Assembly (NCBI GenBank): GCA_947069175.1
Contig: CAMTDV010000028.1
Location: 69,858,157-69,922,156 of the forward strand
DNA from: Scalesia atractyloides
Taxonomy: Eukaryota > Streptophyta > Magnoliopsida > Asterales > Asteraceae
Direction: 5' to 3'
Length of the DNA stretch: 64,000 nt
A model generated the notes under the pieces. It did no database searches, had not been told where the DNA came from, and saw only the letters and a list, made by a program, of their open reading frames with translations. Both the position numbers and the translations under genes were made by a program. Of the stretch, positions 23,298 to 35,795 are shown in pieces. Within the stretch, counting starts at the first letter, position 1, and each line of letters begins with the position of its first letter.

Positions 23298-23478
23298 ATC
23301 CCGACCACGGTTACGATTGTGAGCAGAGCTATGTACAACAAGACTATCTTGACCACGGTTATGGTGGTGAGCGAAGCTTTGTCAAGCAAGACTATCCGGA
23401 CTAGGGAGATGGTGGTGAAATGAACTTTGCAACGCAAGACTATCCAGACCAGGGAGACGATGGGAGTAGGACGAGTTG
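23298..23478 (+). repeat. 48-bp tandem coding repeats in the MULE N-terminus
   Basis: Units begin at 23339, 23387 and 23435 with codons for QDYLD, QDYPD and QDYPD, each followed by a Gly/Glu-rich segment. A partial unit precedes them. The exact 48-bp spacing keeps the frame. Confidence 0.75.
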
Positions 23479-26247
23479 TTAGTCGAAGAGGATGCCTCTT
23501 ACCAAATTATATTTCTGTTTGATACAAACATTACGTTTTCTTCACGTGATGAGTTGGTGGATTGGGTACAGAAAACAGGAATGGAAAATGGTTACGTCAT
23601 TGTGAATAAAAGATCGAATAAAAGAGGAAGTAATTTCAAGGTTTGGTTTCAATGCAGCCTTGGTGGGGATTAAAAGAGTGTAGCTACAGTGAGGAAAACA
23701 TGTAGCAAGAAAATAGGTTGCCCATTTGAGTTGATAGGGTTTACGAAATCAAAGGGAAGTGTTTGGAAGATAGAGGTGACGAACTCGAGGAACAACCACA
23801 CTCCTATTGAAAACTTAGAGGGTCACGTGCATACGAGAAGGCTTTCTTAAGAGGATAAAAGACTGATTGAGCAGCTGGCAGAGCAAGAAGTTCCAAACTG
23901 CAACATCTGGCGAACGTTGACGAAAAAGACCCCGCTAAAAAGATTATTCCGAAAGATGTACACAATGCTGTTAAGAAGATCAATGCCGGAAAGAGAGTCG
24001 GTGAATCTCCAATGCAATGCCTCGAAAACCTTCTTGTCCAAAAGATTTTACTTATTACATACGCGAAAATGAGACCACCAACGCAAATGAAGATATCTTC
24101 TTTGTCCACAAACTTTCATTCACTATGTGGTGTGCATTCCCGCATGTGCTAATGATTGACGCCACCTATAAAACAAATCTTCCATTGTGCAAGTCGTAGG
24201 TATGACGTCAACAACACAGTCATTTTCGGTTGCTCATGCTTAATTCCTGCAGAGAAATTAGAAAACTACATATGGGTGCTGGAGAGGATCAAGTCTATGT
24301 TGGTGGATTGTATGGAGTCGCGTATCATTTTAACAGACAGGGATTTGGCGCTAATGAACGCATGTGAACAAGTTTTCCCCAAAGCGTACAAGCATCTTTG
24401 TCGATTCCATATTCATCAAATATTAATAAGAACAACAAAGATAAATTTACTGAGAACGAGTGGAAAGAATTTTTTCATTCGTTTTCCACACTGTGTGAGT
24501 CTTCGACAGAGGAAATATACAAGTATAATTTGGCAAACATTGAAGCACAGCTGAAAAAAGTTGGTCGTGGACGTGAGTATTTATTACATAATTATTTAAA
24601 TACTTTTTACATACATACATACTTACCTGACAAGCCATAGTTATACTTTTAGAGGTTTTTGAGTATATGAAGAGATTTTGGTTGGATCTGTACCATGAAA
24701 AGTTTGTTGCTGCTGGACTTACCAAACACTTAACTTTCACCAAACTACAATCAACAGAGTTGAGGGCATGCATGCATTACTAAAAAGTCACCTTCCAAGT
24801 CATCGCAACACGCTGGTTAAACTTATGGGGTTTATTGATCATATTGTTGACAAACAATATACGGAGATTAAAAGCGGTTTTGAAATAAGCCTTAGGAAAG
24901 TAATGAACCACCACAAGGTTCACCCCATGCTTGCAAATATACTTTAAAAAGTTTCAATATATGCTATTGAGCTTATGGCATTCAAACTATGACGTAAGGA
25001 AGACGGGTTGAGAGCCTATGGTGTAACTTGTGGTTGCCAGCTTTTTACCAATTGTGGTTTGCCATGTGCTTGTCGTCTGGAAACTTTAGAAAAATACGGT
25101 ATGTTTATCTATTGACTCTTTGCTTTTATGATTTCACTACCTAACTTTCTACCATATGTTTTCATTTATAGGTGAGCAAATTCGAATCAATTCCATAGAT
25201 GTGTTCTGCAAGAAGCTTGACTTCAATCCAGCAAGGAGTAAGATTGAAGATATCGTTGTAGACGCGCAATTTGAAAAGCTGAAACAATAAATCAATCCAA
25301 CACCTCCTCAAGTGAAAAAGAGCTACCTTGAAAAATTTAAACAAATCCTCATGCCAGGCAACAATACCAAAAAACCTCCTGTTGTTCAAATGAACACCCG
25401 TGGTCGTCCAACAAAGAAGACGCAAGAACAAAGGACAACAGAAGCTGGAAGAAAAAGCTCTTATATACTGTCGGAACAAAGTTAGTTCGACGTCTCAGTC
25501 GATCTTACTCGTTACAGCTCGTACGTATCATCCCAAGACTCTCAAAAAACGAAAAAAAAAAAACGATTGAACGTCCACCCTGATTTCCCAATGATAACAT
25601 TGGGTCCTAAGTCGGATATAGCTATCAGGAACTACGTATGTCAAATTCCAAAAGTGTTTTACCCATACATCTCAAAAATAAAGGACGTGAAACTAGATGG
25701 TCACTGTGGGTTTCGATCGTTAGTTGTGGGGATAGGTCTGAAACAAACAAAGTATTTGTCTATCCAGCGAAAACTTTTAATGGAGTTGCATATGAACATG
25801 GGTATTTGGAGGCAAGTGTTTGATCCGGAAAACATGGGACATCATGATAAGTTGTTTAATAGGATAGAATTTCATGGAGTGGGTAGAGAAGAGCCCAAAA
25901 ATTGGATGCTGATGCTGAGAGGGATTTCTTATTACCCAAAGATATGGAATGATTGTTCACATGATCGACATTCACACGACAACACAATTTTCCCTCTATT
26001 GGGTGGTCCGGATGATGCTGAGAAACCTCATCAGGTGGTTGCGGATGTGTTCGTCGAAGGTGGACATTCATCCACATAAAGCTTGAAGAATCCTATCCAA
26101 TGCCTCCCCCAAACTATCTTTGGACTTTGAATAGAACAGAGAGTGCTGCGGCCTGGCATGACTTATACAAGGATCGAATCAACGTATATCAAATATTAAT
26201 GTACACACCCATGGACCTTAATGTTTTCCCAGATATTCAAGATGTAG
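23298..26247 (+). pseudogene. MULE transposase with OTU-protease-like C-terminal domain (broken)
   Basis: Order of parts: three to four copies of a 16-residue acidic/aromatic repeat (23298-23478); a FAR1/WRKY-like DNA-binding region (WVQKTGMENGYVIV, NNHTPIENLEGH, 23560-23830); the MULE transposase core with MIDATYKTN (about 24150) and ILTDRDLALMNA (about 24335); a SWIM-like cysteine cluster (TCGCQLF, GLPCACRLETLEKYG, about 25034-25095); and an OTU-type cysteine protease start, KLDGHCGFRSL (25695-25730), whose Asp and Cys look like the catalytic pair. HIKLEESYPMPPPN and a Trp-rich tail follow to 26247. Two introns are visible (about 24573-24651 and 25098-25171). Stops near 23671, 23848 and elsewhere, plus shifts, show it is dead. 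The start is lost in the adjacent LTR. Confidence 0.8.
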
Positions 26248-27589
26248 GTTAAATATGTTTATTAATTTGTTATTATCCAAAAGTGTGTTTGTGATTGTTA
26301 TTGCTCAGAAAGATGCGCTTCTATCGGTGTCATGTCAACCCGAATGTAACTGACACGAATCGTACAACCAAAATACGCAATAACACGAACAACAGAAACA
26401 TAATACGCCATAACAAACAATCTACGCACTAATACGACACTTACAAACAATGTACGCAATAATATGGAACTTACAGACGGTAAATGTAATAATGCTGAAT
26501 GTCACCAACACGAACCGTACGGCCAAAATACGCAATAGAACTGAACAATAGTGATAGTAAACATCATAATACAACTTTTAACGACAAAATACGTTAAGTA
26601 CTAATCCGGTATGACGCGCATACATGCAACACAACACGTGGACTACAATTGAAATCAAAAGAGAATCACAGGAAATCATGGAATACAGTAGCCTAGATGA
26701 CCAACTTATAACGAAACGTGCCTTATAGACCATAAACTTCCTAAAAAGGCATGCAATGGAAAAATACGTGACGTTACCACACGTATAGGTGCATTTTCTA
26801 ATTAAAATCAAATTAAAAAATATAAAAGAGGCCAAAACGCCCCGCTTTGACCAAAACAAGGCGTTTTGGGTTTAAAATTTTACATTTTTCACCAAAAGTG
26901 CTGCGTTTAGGGTTAAAAATGTAAAATTTTTAAACCAAAGCGTGACGTTTTGCCCCTGCGTTTAAGCCCAATGTGGGCCAGCTTCAATCAAACTCAAACC
27001 AAAACCAAAAGCACACACAAAAGGTGCGATTTCCACACAACTGGACTTGTTCGAGCTCGATTCAAAACCATTTTCGATAATTCAACTTTTGTAAGGTAAG
27101 ATTACGTGTCCCCATTTACATATATTTCATAAAATTTTAAGTGATTGTGTTTTGAATTGAATTTGAGGGATTTGGGTCAGCTGATTTGAGTTTTTTGAAA
27201 AATAGTCAGGCAAAGCACCGAGCTTAGCCCAAAGCAGGGTGCTTTGTCTTATTTTTTATTAAATGTAGTAAAATTATTGTTTTTATAACTGTTGTAAATA
27301 ATTTTTTAATTAAATATAATAAATAATTGTTTTTATAATTTGTTTATAATATTGTTTATAATTTGTTATTGATAATTATTTATAATATTGTTTATAATAT
27401 TGGTATTAATAATTATTTATAATATTGTTTATAATATTGTTATTAAATCTAATAAATAATGGTTTTTATAATTTGTTTAAATATTGTTTACAAATAATTA
27501 TTTTTTAATTTGTTACTAATAATTATTTATAATATTGTTATTAATAATTGTTTATCATATATATTTTTTTAATTTGTTAACACCCAGAT
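26248..27589. other. intergenic, AT-rich
   Basis: No gene seen. Positions 26370-26560 hold loosely repeated AATACGC-type words. A long hairpin lies at 26868-26936 and a shorter one at 27204-27244 (AAAGCACC ... GGTGCTTT). Positions 27280-27570 are TAATAATTATTTATAAT-type low complexity. Confidence 0.6.
26868..26936. repeat. inverted repeat, AT-rich hairpin
   Basis: Arms of about 24-26 bp (GGGTTTAAAATTTTACATTT and its near-complement at 26911-26936) around a 17-bp loop, with one or two mismatches. Confidence 0.7.
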
Positions 27590-28910
27590 ATGGATCTCGA
27601 TTTCGACGTGGATATGGATTTCGATGAGGAGGAGGTGCAGCAGGAGCAGCAACCCACATTTGATATACTAGACGGGCACGCGTATCTGACGTTCCCGTTG
27701 AGGAAAGATAATCATGAGAGGTGCGACAAGTTGCACCTGGGAGACAGGGGGCATGTGGGGATTGATTGGGACCTTTTAGAGGCCACGGACGAGCTGCGAG
27801 GGCGAGGCAGATAGTTAGGTTGGAGACTCCATTTGCGCGTTTGTTCCATATTGCGACGGAGGACTCGTGTCGTGAGCTTACGGTTGAGTTTCTATCATCA
27901 TTTCCATACACGCCGCACCCGAACTATTATGTGGAGGACCCGCACCAACCCAGCACGAGATCACTTTCCATCTCGCCACTCAGGAGTTTCGATGAGTCTA
28001 CAGGATTTTGCCGTCCATTCAAGTTTGTACACACATGCCGAGCTTGATACATATATTTATACACAGGGGTAGGCATACCCTTATTAGTTTTTGGATGGCT
28101 ATTGCGAGGGCTCCCTTTAGGAAATCCTCTCAAAAGGCATCCTCAATCAGAGACCCTTGTACCGATACCTTCACCACATCATTGGGTCATCGATCGTGCC
28201 TCAGTATCACAACCAGGACAAGGTAAACCTAGGTGACCTTTTCTTTCAGTACTGCCTCTTGGGGCCAGACACGTGCACGCTTGCAATGTGCCTAACATAG
28301 TATTTTGTTGGCGCATATCATAGGCAGCAACGCGGTAGGCTCTAGGCGGGTCATACATTACAATTATCGCTCGTTCATTAGGGCTCATGCCGGAGAGTGA
28401 CCGGCAGTTGTCCCCGCTATTCCATCGACTACATTAGGCTGGGCGTCCGTATCGAGCATGCATTTGACGCACACTTTTGATGTTGGTCTGCGCTTTCGGA
28501 TGCGCGAGTACTACATTTGGGTGCCAGAGCTCCCTCCGGAGGTGATCCTAGTTGTTATTAAGCTTAGGGATGGACTACTAGCGCCTCCGGTTGTTCAGGC
28601 TGCGGCTCGGCAGGCTCGACTTGATGCTATGGATCTGGCACAACTTCATGATAAGGTTCAACCTTCGCCTCCGGCTGATCACGTCATTAACGACGAGATC
28701 CCGCCACCGCCGCCAGTTCCGCACCCGCCGCAGTACCCACAACACGTCTATGCAGACCTGCCTCCTGCTGCGAAGGCGGTGGCTCGGGACTTCGATCGGC
28801 GCCTCTGACGTTCTGATCGACAACAGACGTGGGTTATTCAGACGCTCAAGGCTATCACTACTCATTTGGGTTATCCACTGTCACCGTCTCCACCGCTAGA
28901 GGATCAGTAG
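27590..28910 (+). pseudogene. Athila ORF1-type coding relic, copy A
   Basis: ATG 27590 opens an acidic N-terminus (MDLDFDVDMDFDEEEVQQEQ). Several frames then carry ETPFARLFHIATEDSCREL, TVEFLSSF, MSLQDFAVHSSLYT and ISFWMAIARAPF, a pattern like the ATHILA ORF-1 family and related retroelement proteins. The end is Pro-rich (28680-28790: EIPPPPPVPHPP) and closes near 28910. Frameshifts at about 27790, 27960 and 28070 and stops in the middle make it a pseudogene. No LTRs, gag or pol flank it, so it is a fragment or an ORF left from a decayed element. Confidence 0.55.
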
Positions 28911-29885
28911 CTTTAGTTTGTATTGTTTTTATTTTGTATTAGACATTTAGTTTGTTTTGTATGTACAAACTGACTTTATATATATTATGCAGTTGATCTT
29001 TTATATATGTTTGTGTGGATTGTTTGCGCTTATTTCATACGTCTCTTTCGCGACATATCGTACGATGTTTTAATTAGACATGTTGTGTAATTTATTAAAA
29101 TTAAATCGGTTAACATCTAAAAAGCAATGGCACAAAGAAACGGAGCATTTACGTGAGTGTACCGTAGAGAAAAGGAATGTCACACTTCAGGGCATTATTT
29201 GTTTTTTAAAGGAATTCTTAAATTATAAATTTGTTTTTAAAATTATAATATATGTTTTAAACTTATAGTATATGTTTTATAAAATAAACACAAATCTACA
29301 TAGTTTTCAACAAATAAACTCAACAAAATACAACCCAAATAATCCACTAAAACCCCCCACTTTTTCCACCAAATCCATCCCTTTTCCAAAAAAAAAAACT
29401 AAGACATCGAAAGCTGCGCTTTACAGCGTTTCGATGTATGCAAATAGACAAGGTGTGTGTGATAGCCAGAGCCTTCCTATATCACAATAACACCGCAGCC
29501 ATAATCATAGGTTTTGTCATTGTAGTCCTGCTGTCCTCTTGTTTCCGCGGTTATGCCTTTAAATTAGTCGCCACATTTGAGGCCACATAGGGTTCTATTT
29601 ATTTTTTTGTAATTTCGAGAATGTATGTTTTTCTTATACCAACTTCTTTATTGTTTTGTGATTCAGAACATCAGATTTCCTTATGCCTGAATGCGGAGAA
29701 GTATTAGATAACACACATTACTACGAATGAATTGAATATATTATTTAGGATTTGTTGTGTAGATAAGATATATCTAATTGTTATCATGATATTATATTCA
29801 AATTAGGTTTCTTTGTAATTATACTCATTGTACCATCATAAACAATTAATCAATAGTACATTTTGTTTTCATTATTCTCTACATA
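28911..29885. other. noncoding part of duplication unit 1
   Basis: AT-rich with no gene seen. A stem-loop with degraded arms (CATCGAAAGCTG ... CAGCGTTTCGATG) lies at 29405-29436; its partner in unit 2 is perfect. Confidence 0.6.
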
Positions 29886-31835
29886 TTATATATTATATAT
29901 ACATATTAAATAAGTTTGAATACCTGCATCTATGTAACTCTTGCACCCATCATTAATTGAGGAATCTGCAAACAAAATGATAGTTTTGGGGTTATCAAAG
30001 TTATCATTTTCTTTCCATAGTTTTGAGAATTTACATTCCATACCAGTTCTACATAAATAACTATTTCTTTTTTTGGGACGAAAGGGCAGTCTTTCACCAA
30101 TAAACAAAGGTGTGTTTATTATCTGTTTCTCCTCTTTGCTTTGACCGAGAATGCAATCGATTAATTTAACAAGCAATTCCAGCTAGAGGTGCTCAAATTG
30201 GGTTTTTTGAAATACCCGGTTCCAAGTATGGAATCGGTTCCGATCATATGATCAGGTATTAGAAAATTGGGTTTTGAGAGAAAACATGCATACCCTATGT
30301 ACCTGGATATGGTGTGACCCTGGTTCGGTATAACAGGGTATTGAACATGGTATGAGTCCGGGTATTAATACTCGGATTCAAAAAAATTAGTTTTTATTGT
30401 TTTACATAAAAAAAAATTGTTTAAAATTATATTTGGTTTGTAATTTGTAAAAATAATTAAAATAAATGTAAGTAACATATATTCACTCAATTGCAAAGTA
30501 TTTACCTAATTAGATGCATTTAAAAAAAACTTAAATATATAAGTTGTAAAGTAAACATAAAATAATACTTTAAATATTAGGGTATTCTATCAGGTATTAA
30601 AAAAACCGGTATCGGGTGTAGAGTATAACTGGTTTTGAGGTATTTTTTGGTATAAACCGGGTTTCTGTTTCAGGTACGGATATTGAGTTCAAAATGTATA
30701 CCTATATATCCTACAAGTAAGTTCGGTCTCTGATATAACATCCCGGGTACAACAATAAACGGTTCCGGATTTTTTTCAGGTTCGGTTCCGGGGATAGCTT
30801 ATATACACCTCTAAATCAGCATCTTTCTTTTGGCCTACCAAGACCATATTGGCAAGTAAGGAATCCAACTCTACATAGAGATCTGTTTCAGGACCATACT
30901 TTATATGCGTGCACAGCTAAACCAAGCCCAACTTGTAACTAGATTGACGATGTTAAGAATAAAAGGGTCACAAATCAGTGCGGGTTTTAGTTTAATGCAT
31001 GGAGGCCTGGGTACCCTTGTGATAATTTGGTCACTCCCAATCAAATTTGTTTCCAAAACTATTTATCTTTCTATCACCTGCACACTTTTGCAAAATAAAG
31101 CTATATAACACAAATAGTGCTAATTAACACCGGTAAACTTTATGGGGTAAAATAAATCATATATGTTGTGAAATTAAATAACACAAACACCATGACTCTG
31201 CTTTTGAAACGATTCAAGTCATATTTTAGCAACTTATACAAGTTATCAAAAAGCAAATTAAATTATCAAATAGAGTTCAACGTTTTTGTGTGATAACAAA
31301 ATTAAAGAGAAAGGTATAATTTAAGAATTTAGAACCTGACACGTTTCACCTGTTAACTGCCAATTTGTATCCTCTACACAATGTATTTCATCAAATGAGT
31401 AAAAAAAAGAAATTGTAAATATAACTGATCAAACAGATCAAACAAGTAGTGATGAATTTCCAGATAGCGCCGACTCAGGCACCAAGAAGCGTGAATAATT
31501 TGTTGCTTTGTTTGTAAGATCCGAAGCACAATTACATACTCCAGCAGCTGCCCCACCTCTTCTCTGCCCCAGCGCAGTGTAAATAATTCATCATAAAATA
31601 GTAAAACCAGTTAATCCAATTAAAATACATCAATGTGCAGAATCATCATATGTATGTCTTGCACATAGCTACTCTAAAGTTCCATTTCCTATTTCTATTA
31701 AGAAATCAAATCACAATGTTGATGTTTGTTTTCAAAGGGATTAATATAATCAATTGCCATTCGCAAATATAATCCTTCACCTTTAGCTACTAAACCAATG
31801 AACGATGCACTTTGTTTTACACTTTGAGTAAAACC
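29886..31835 (-). pseudogene. unrecognised multi-exon gene fragment, copy A
   Basis: Several separated minus-strand segments look like exons of one gene: about 31830-31735 (ASFIGLVAKGEGLYLRMAID), about 31400-31340 (FDEIHCVEDTNWQLTG ending at a GT donor), about 30890-30818 (PETDLYVELDSLLANMVLVG) and 30176-29940 (LLVKLIDCILGQSKEEKQ). A MITE separates the last two. I cannot name the protein. The composition looks like real protein, unlike the surrounding AT-rich DNA. No full frame is present. Confidence 0.4.
30184..30813. mobile_element. hAT-like MITE, copy A
   Basis: Terminal inverted repeats TAGAGGTG ... CACCTCTA bound 630 bp with no coding capacity and internal GGTATTAAT/CCGGTTCC-type words. 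The flanks ATTCCAGC and AATCAGCA share little beyond CAGC, so an 8-bp duplication is not clean. Confidence 0.65.
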
Positions 31836-31870
31836 AACATCGTGTTTTTCGCAGTTAAAAACCATGGCTT

Positions 31871-32850
31871 GAGATCACTTTCCATCTCGCCACTTGGGAG
31901 TTTCGACGAGTCTGAAGGATTTTGCCGTCCATTCAAGTTTGTACACAGATGCTGAGCTTGATACATATATTTATACACAGGGGGTTAGAGCCTTAGATAG
32001 GCATACCCTTATTAGTTTTTGGATGGCTATTGCGAGGGCTCCCTTTAGGAAATCCTCGCAAAAGGCATCCTCAATCAGAGACCCTTGTACCGATACCTTC
32101 ACCACATCATTGGGTCATCGATCGTGCCTCAGTATCACAACAAGGACAAGGTCAACCTAGGTGACCTTTCTTTCAGTACTGCCTCTTGCGGCCCCAGACA
32201 CGTGCACGCTTGCAACGTGCCTAACATAGTATTTTGTTGGCGTATATCATAGGCAGCAGCGCGGTAGGCTCTAGGCGGGTCATACATTACCACTATCGCT
32301 CGTTCATTAGGGCTCGTGCCGGAGAGTGACCGGCAATTGTCCCCGGCCATTCCATCGACTACATTAGGCTGGGCGTCAGTATCGAGCATGCCTTTGACGC
32401 ACACTTTTGATGTTGGTCTGTGCTTTCGGATGCGCGAGTACTAGATTTGGGTGCCAGAGGTGTTGCCGGAGGTGACCCTAGTTGTTATTAAGCTTATGGA
32501 TGGAGTACTAGTGCCTCCGGTTGTTCAGGCTGCGGCTCGGCAGGCTCGACTTGATGCTATGGATCTGGCACAACTTCAGGATAAGGTTCAACCTCCGCCT
32601 CCGGCTGTTCACGTCATTAACAACGAGATCCCGCCACCGCCGCCACTTCTGCACCAGCCGCAGTACCCACAGCACGTTTATGCAGACCTGCCTCCTGCTG
32701 CGAAGGCCTTGGCTCGGGACTTCGATCAGCGCCTCTGACGTTCTGATCGACAACAGACGTGGGTTATTCAGACGCTCATGGCTATCACTTCTCATTTGGG
32801 ATTGCCGGAGATTCCACTGCCACCGTCTCCACCGCTAGAGGATCAGTAGC
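31871..32850 (+). pseudogene. Athila ORF1-type relic, copy B (5'-truncated)
   Basis: Repeats 27957-28910. It keeps in one frame the part that copy A has lost (DFAVHSSLYTDAELDT, ALDRHTLISFWMAIARAPF), but lacks the N-terminus because the duplication starts inside the coding region. The Pro-rich end is at 32610-32735. Confidence 0.55.
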
Positions 32851-33335
32851 TTTAGTTTGTATTGTTTTTATTTTGTATTAGACATTTAGTTTGTTTTGTA
32901 TGTACAAACTGACTTTATATATATTTATGCAGTTGATCTTTTATATATGTTTGTGTGGATTGTTTGCGTTATTTCATACGTTTCTTTCGCGACATATCAT
33001 ACGATGTTTTAATTAGACATGTTCGTGTAATTTATAAAATTAAATCGGTTAACATCTAAAAACAATGGCACAAAGAAACGGAGCATTTAACGTGTAGAGA
33101 AAAGGAATGTCGCGCTTCAGGGCATTATTTGTTTTTTAAAGGAATTCTTAAATTATAAATTTGTTTTTAAAATTATAATATATGTTTTTAAACTTATAGT
33201 ATATGTTTTATAAAACAAACACAAATCTACATAGTTTTCAACAAATAAACTCAACAAAATACAACCCAAATACTCCACTAAACCCCCCCACTTTTTCCAC
33301 CAAATCCACCCATTTTCCAACAAAAAAAACTGAGA

Positions 33336-33368
33336 CATCGAAACGCTACGCTTTACAGCGTTTCGATG
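33336..33368. repeat. perfect short palindrome in unit 2
   Basis: CATCGAAACGCT (33336-33347) and AGCGTTTCGATG (33357-33368) are exact complements around a 9-base loop. Confidence 0.85.
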
Positions 33369-33799
33369 TATGCAAATAGACAAGGTGCGTGTGTGAATAG
33401 CCAGAGCCTTCCTATATCACAATAACACCGCAGCCATAATCATAGGTTTTGTCATTGTAGTCCTGCTGTCCTCTTGTTTCCGCGGTTATGCCTTTAAATT
33501 GGTCGCCACATTTGACGCCACATAGGGTTCTATTTATTTTTTTTGTAATTTCGAGAATGTATGTTTTTCTTATACCAACTTCTTCATTGTTTTGTGATTC
33601 AGAACATCAGATTTCCTTATGCCTAATGCGGAGAAGTATTAGATAACACACATTACATACGAATGAATTGAATATATTATTTAGGATTTGTTGTGTAAAT
33701 AAGATATATCTAATTGTTATCATGATATTATATTCAAATTAGGTTTCTTTGTAATTATACTCATTGTACCATCATAAACAATTAATCAATAGTACATTT

Positions 33800-35765
33800 T
33801 GTTTTCATTATTCTCTACATATTATATATTATATATACATATTAAATAAGTTTGAATACCTGCATCTATGTAACTCTTGCACCCATCATTATTTGAGGAA
33901 TCTGCAAACAAAATGATAGTTTTGGGGTTATCAAAGTTATCATTTTCTTTCCATAGTTTTGAGACTTTACATTCCATACCAGTTCTACATAAAGAACTAT
34001 TTACTTTATTTTGGGACCCAAGGGCAGTCTTTCACCAATAAACAAAGGTGTGTTTATTATCTGTTTCTCCTCTTTGCTTTGACCGAGAATGCAATGGCTT
34101 AATTTAACAAGCAATTCCAGCTAGAGGTGCCCAAATTGGGTTTTTTAAAATACCCGGTTCCAAGTATGGAATCGGTTCCGATCATATGATCGGGTATTAG
34201 AAAATTGGGTTTTGAGAGAAAACGGGCATACCCTATGTACCTGGATATGGTGTGACCCTGGTTCGGGTATAACAGGGTATTAAACATGGTATGAGTCCGG
34301 GTATTAATACTCGGATTCTAAAAAATTAGTTTTTTTTATTGTTTTACATAAAAAAAATTGTTTAAAAATTATATTTGGTTTGTAATTTGTAAAAATAATT
34401 AAAATAAATGTAAGTAACATATATTCACTCAATTGCAAAGTATTTACCTAATAAGATGCATTTAAAAAAACTTAAATATATAAGTTGTAAAGTAAACATA
34501 AAATAATACTTTAAATATTAGGGTATTCTATCAGGTATTAAAAAAACCGGTACCGGGTGTAGAGTATAACTGGTTTTGAGGTATTTTTTGGTATAAATCG
34601 GGTTCTGTTTCAGGTACGGATATTGAGTTCAAAATGTATACCCTATATATCCTACAAGTAAGGTCGATCTCTGATATAACATACCCGAGTACAACAATAA
34701 ACGGTTCCGGATTTTTTTCAGGTCCAGTTCCAGGTATAGCTTATATACACCTCTAAATCAGCATCTTTTTTTGTCCTACTAAGACCATATTGGCAAGTAA
34801 GGAATCCAACTCTACATAGAGATCCGTTTCAGGACCATACTTTATATGCCTGCACAGCTAAACCAAGCCCAACTTGTAATAGATTGACGATGTTAAGAAT
34901 AAAAGGGTCACAAATCAGTGTGGGTTTGAGTCTAATGCATGGAGGCCTGGGTACCCTTGTGATAATTTGGTCACTCCCAATCAAATTTGTTTCCAAAACT
35001 ATTTATCTTTCTATCACCTGCACACTTTTGCAAAATTAAAGCTATATAACACAAATAGTGCTAATTAACACCGGTAAACTTTATGGGGTAAAATAAATCA
35101 TATATGTTGTGAAATTAAATAACACAAACACCATGACTCTGCTTTGAACGATTCAAGTCATTTTAGAACTATACAAGTATCAAAGCAATAATATCAAAGG
35201 TTCAACGTTTTTGCGTGATAACAAAATTAAAGAGAAAAGTATAATTTAAGAATTTAGAACCTGACACGTTTCACCTGTTAACTGCCAGATTTGTATCCTC
35301 TACATAATGTATTTCATCAAATGAGTAAAAAAAAGAAATTGTAAATATAATTGATCAAACAGATCAAACAAGTAGTGATGAATTTCCAGATAGCGCCGAC
35401 TCAGGCACCAAGAAGCGTGAATAATTTGTTTGCTTGTAAGATCCGAAGCACAATTACATACTCCAGCAGCTGCCCCACCTCTTCTCTGCCCCACCAGCGC
35501 AGTGTAAATAATTCATCATAAAATAGTAAAACCAGTTAATCTCAATTAAAATACACCAATGTGCAGAATCATCATATGTATGTCTTGCACATAGCTACTC
35601 TAAAGTTCCATTTCCTATTTCTATTAAGAAATCAAATCACAATGTTGATGTTTGTTTTCAAAGGGATTAATATAATCAATTGCCATTTGCAAATATAATC
35701 CTTCACCTTTAGCTACTAAACCAATGAATGATGCACTTTGTTTTACACTTTCAGCTAGACCCACA
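33800..35765 (-). pseudogene. unrecognised multi-exon gene fragment, copy B
   Basis: Same exon-like segments as copy A with added indels (for example around 34000-34020), so the frame seen at 29886-30176 is broken here. Product unknown. Confidence 0.35.
34122..34755. mobile_element. hAT-like MITE, copy B
   Basis: Same TAGAGGTG ... CACCTCTA ends as copy A, in the same relative place in unit 2. It was therefore inserted before the 3.9-kb duplication. Confidence 0.65.
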
Positions 35766-35795
35766 TCGTGTTTTTGCAGTTAAAAGCATGGCTTG

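Larger units (their letters stand above)
27957..31870. repeat. 3.9-kb tandem duplication, unit 1
   Basis: Starts GAGATCACTTTCC at 27957 and is followed directly by unit 2, which starts with the same bases at 31871. Length 3914 bp. Contains the 3' two thirds of the Athila ORF1-type relic, a MITE and gene fragments. Confidence 0.92.
31871..35795. repeat. 3.9-kb tandem duplication, unit 2
   Basis: Length 3925 bp, collinear with unit 1 throughout with scattered substitutions and small indels. It ends at GAGAT (35796-35800), the same five bases found at the start of both units. Confidence 0.92.

Noticed and set aside
28578..28865. Minus-strand Arg-rich ORF repeated in both duplication units
   Set aside because: Shadow of the Pro-rich end of the Athila ORF1-type relic.
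30905..31108. Plus-strand 67-codon ORF
   Set aside because: Opposite to exon-like minus-strand segments and not preserved in the second duplication unit.
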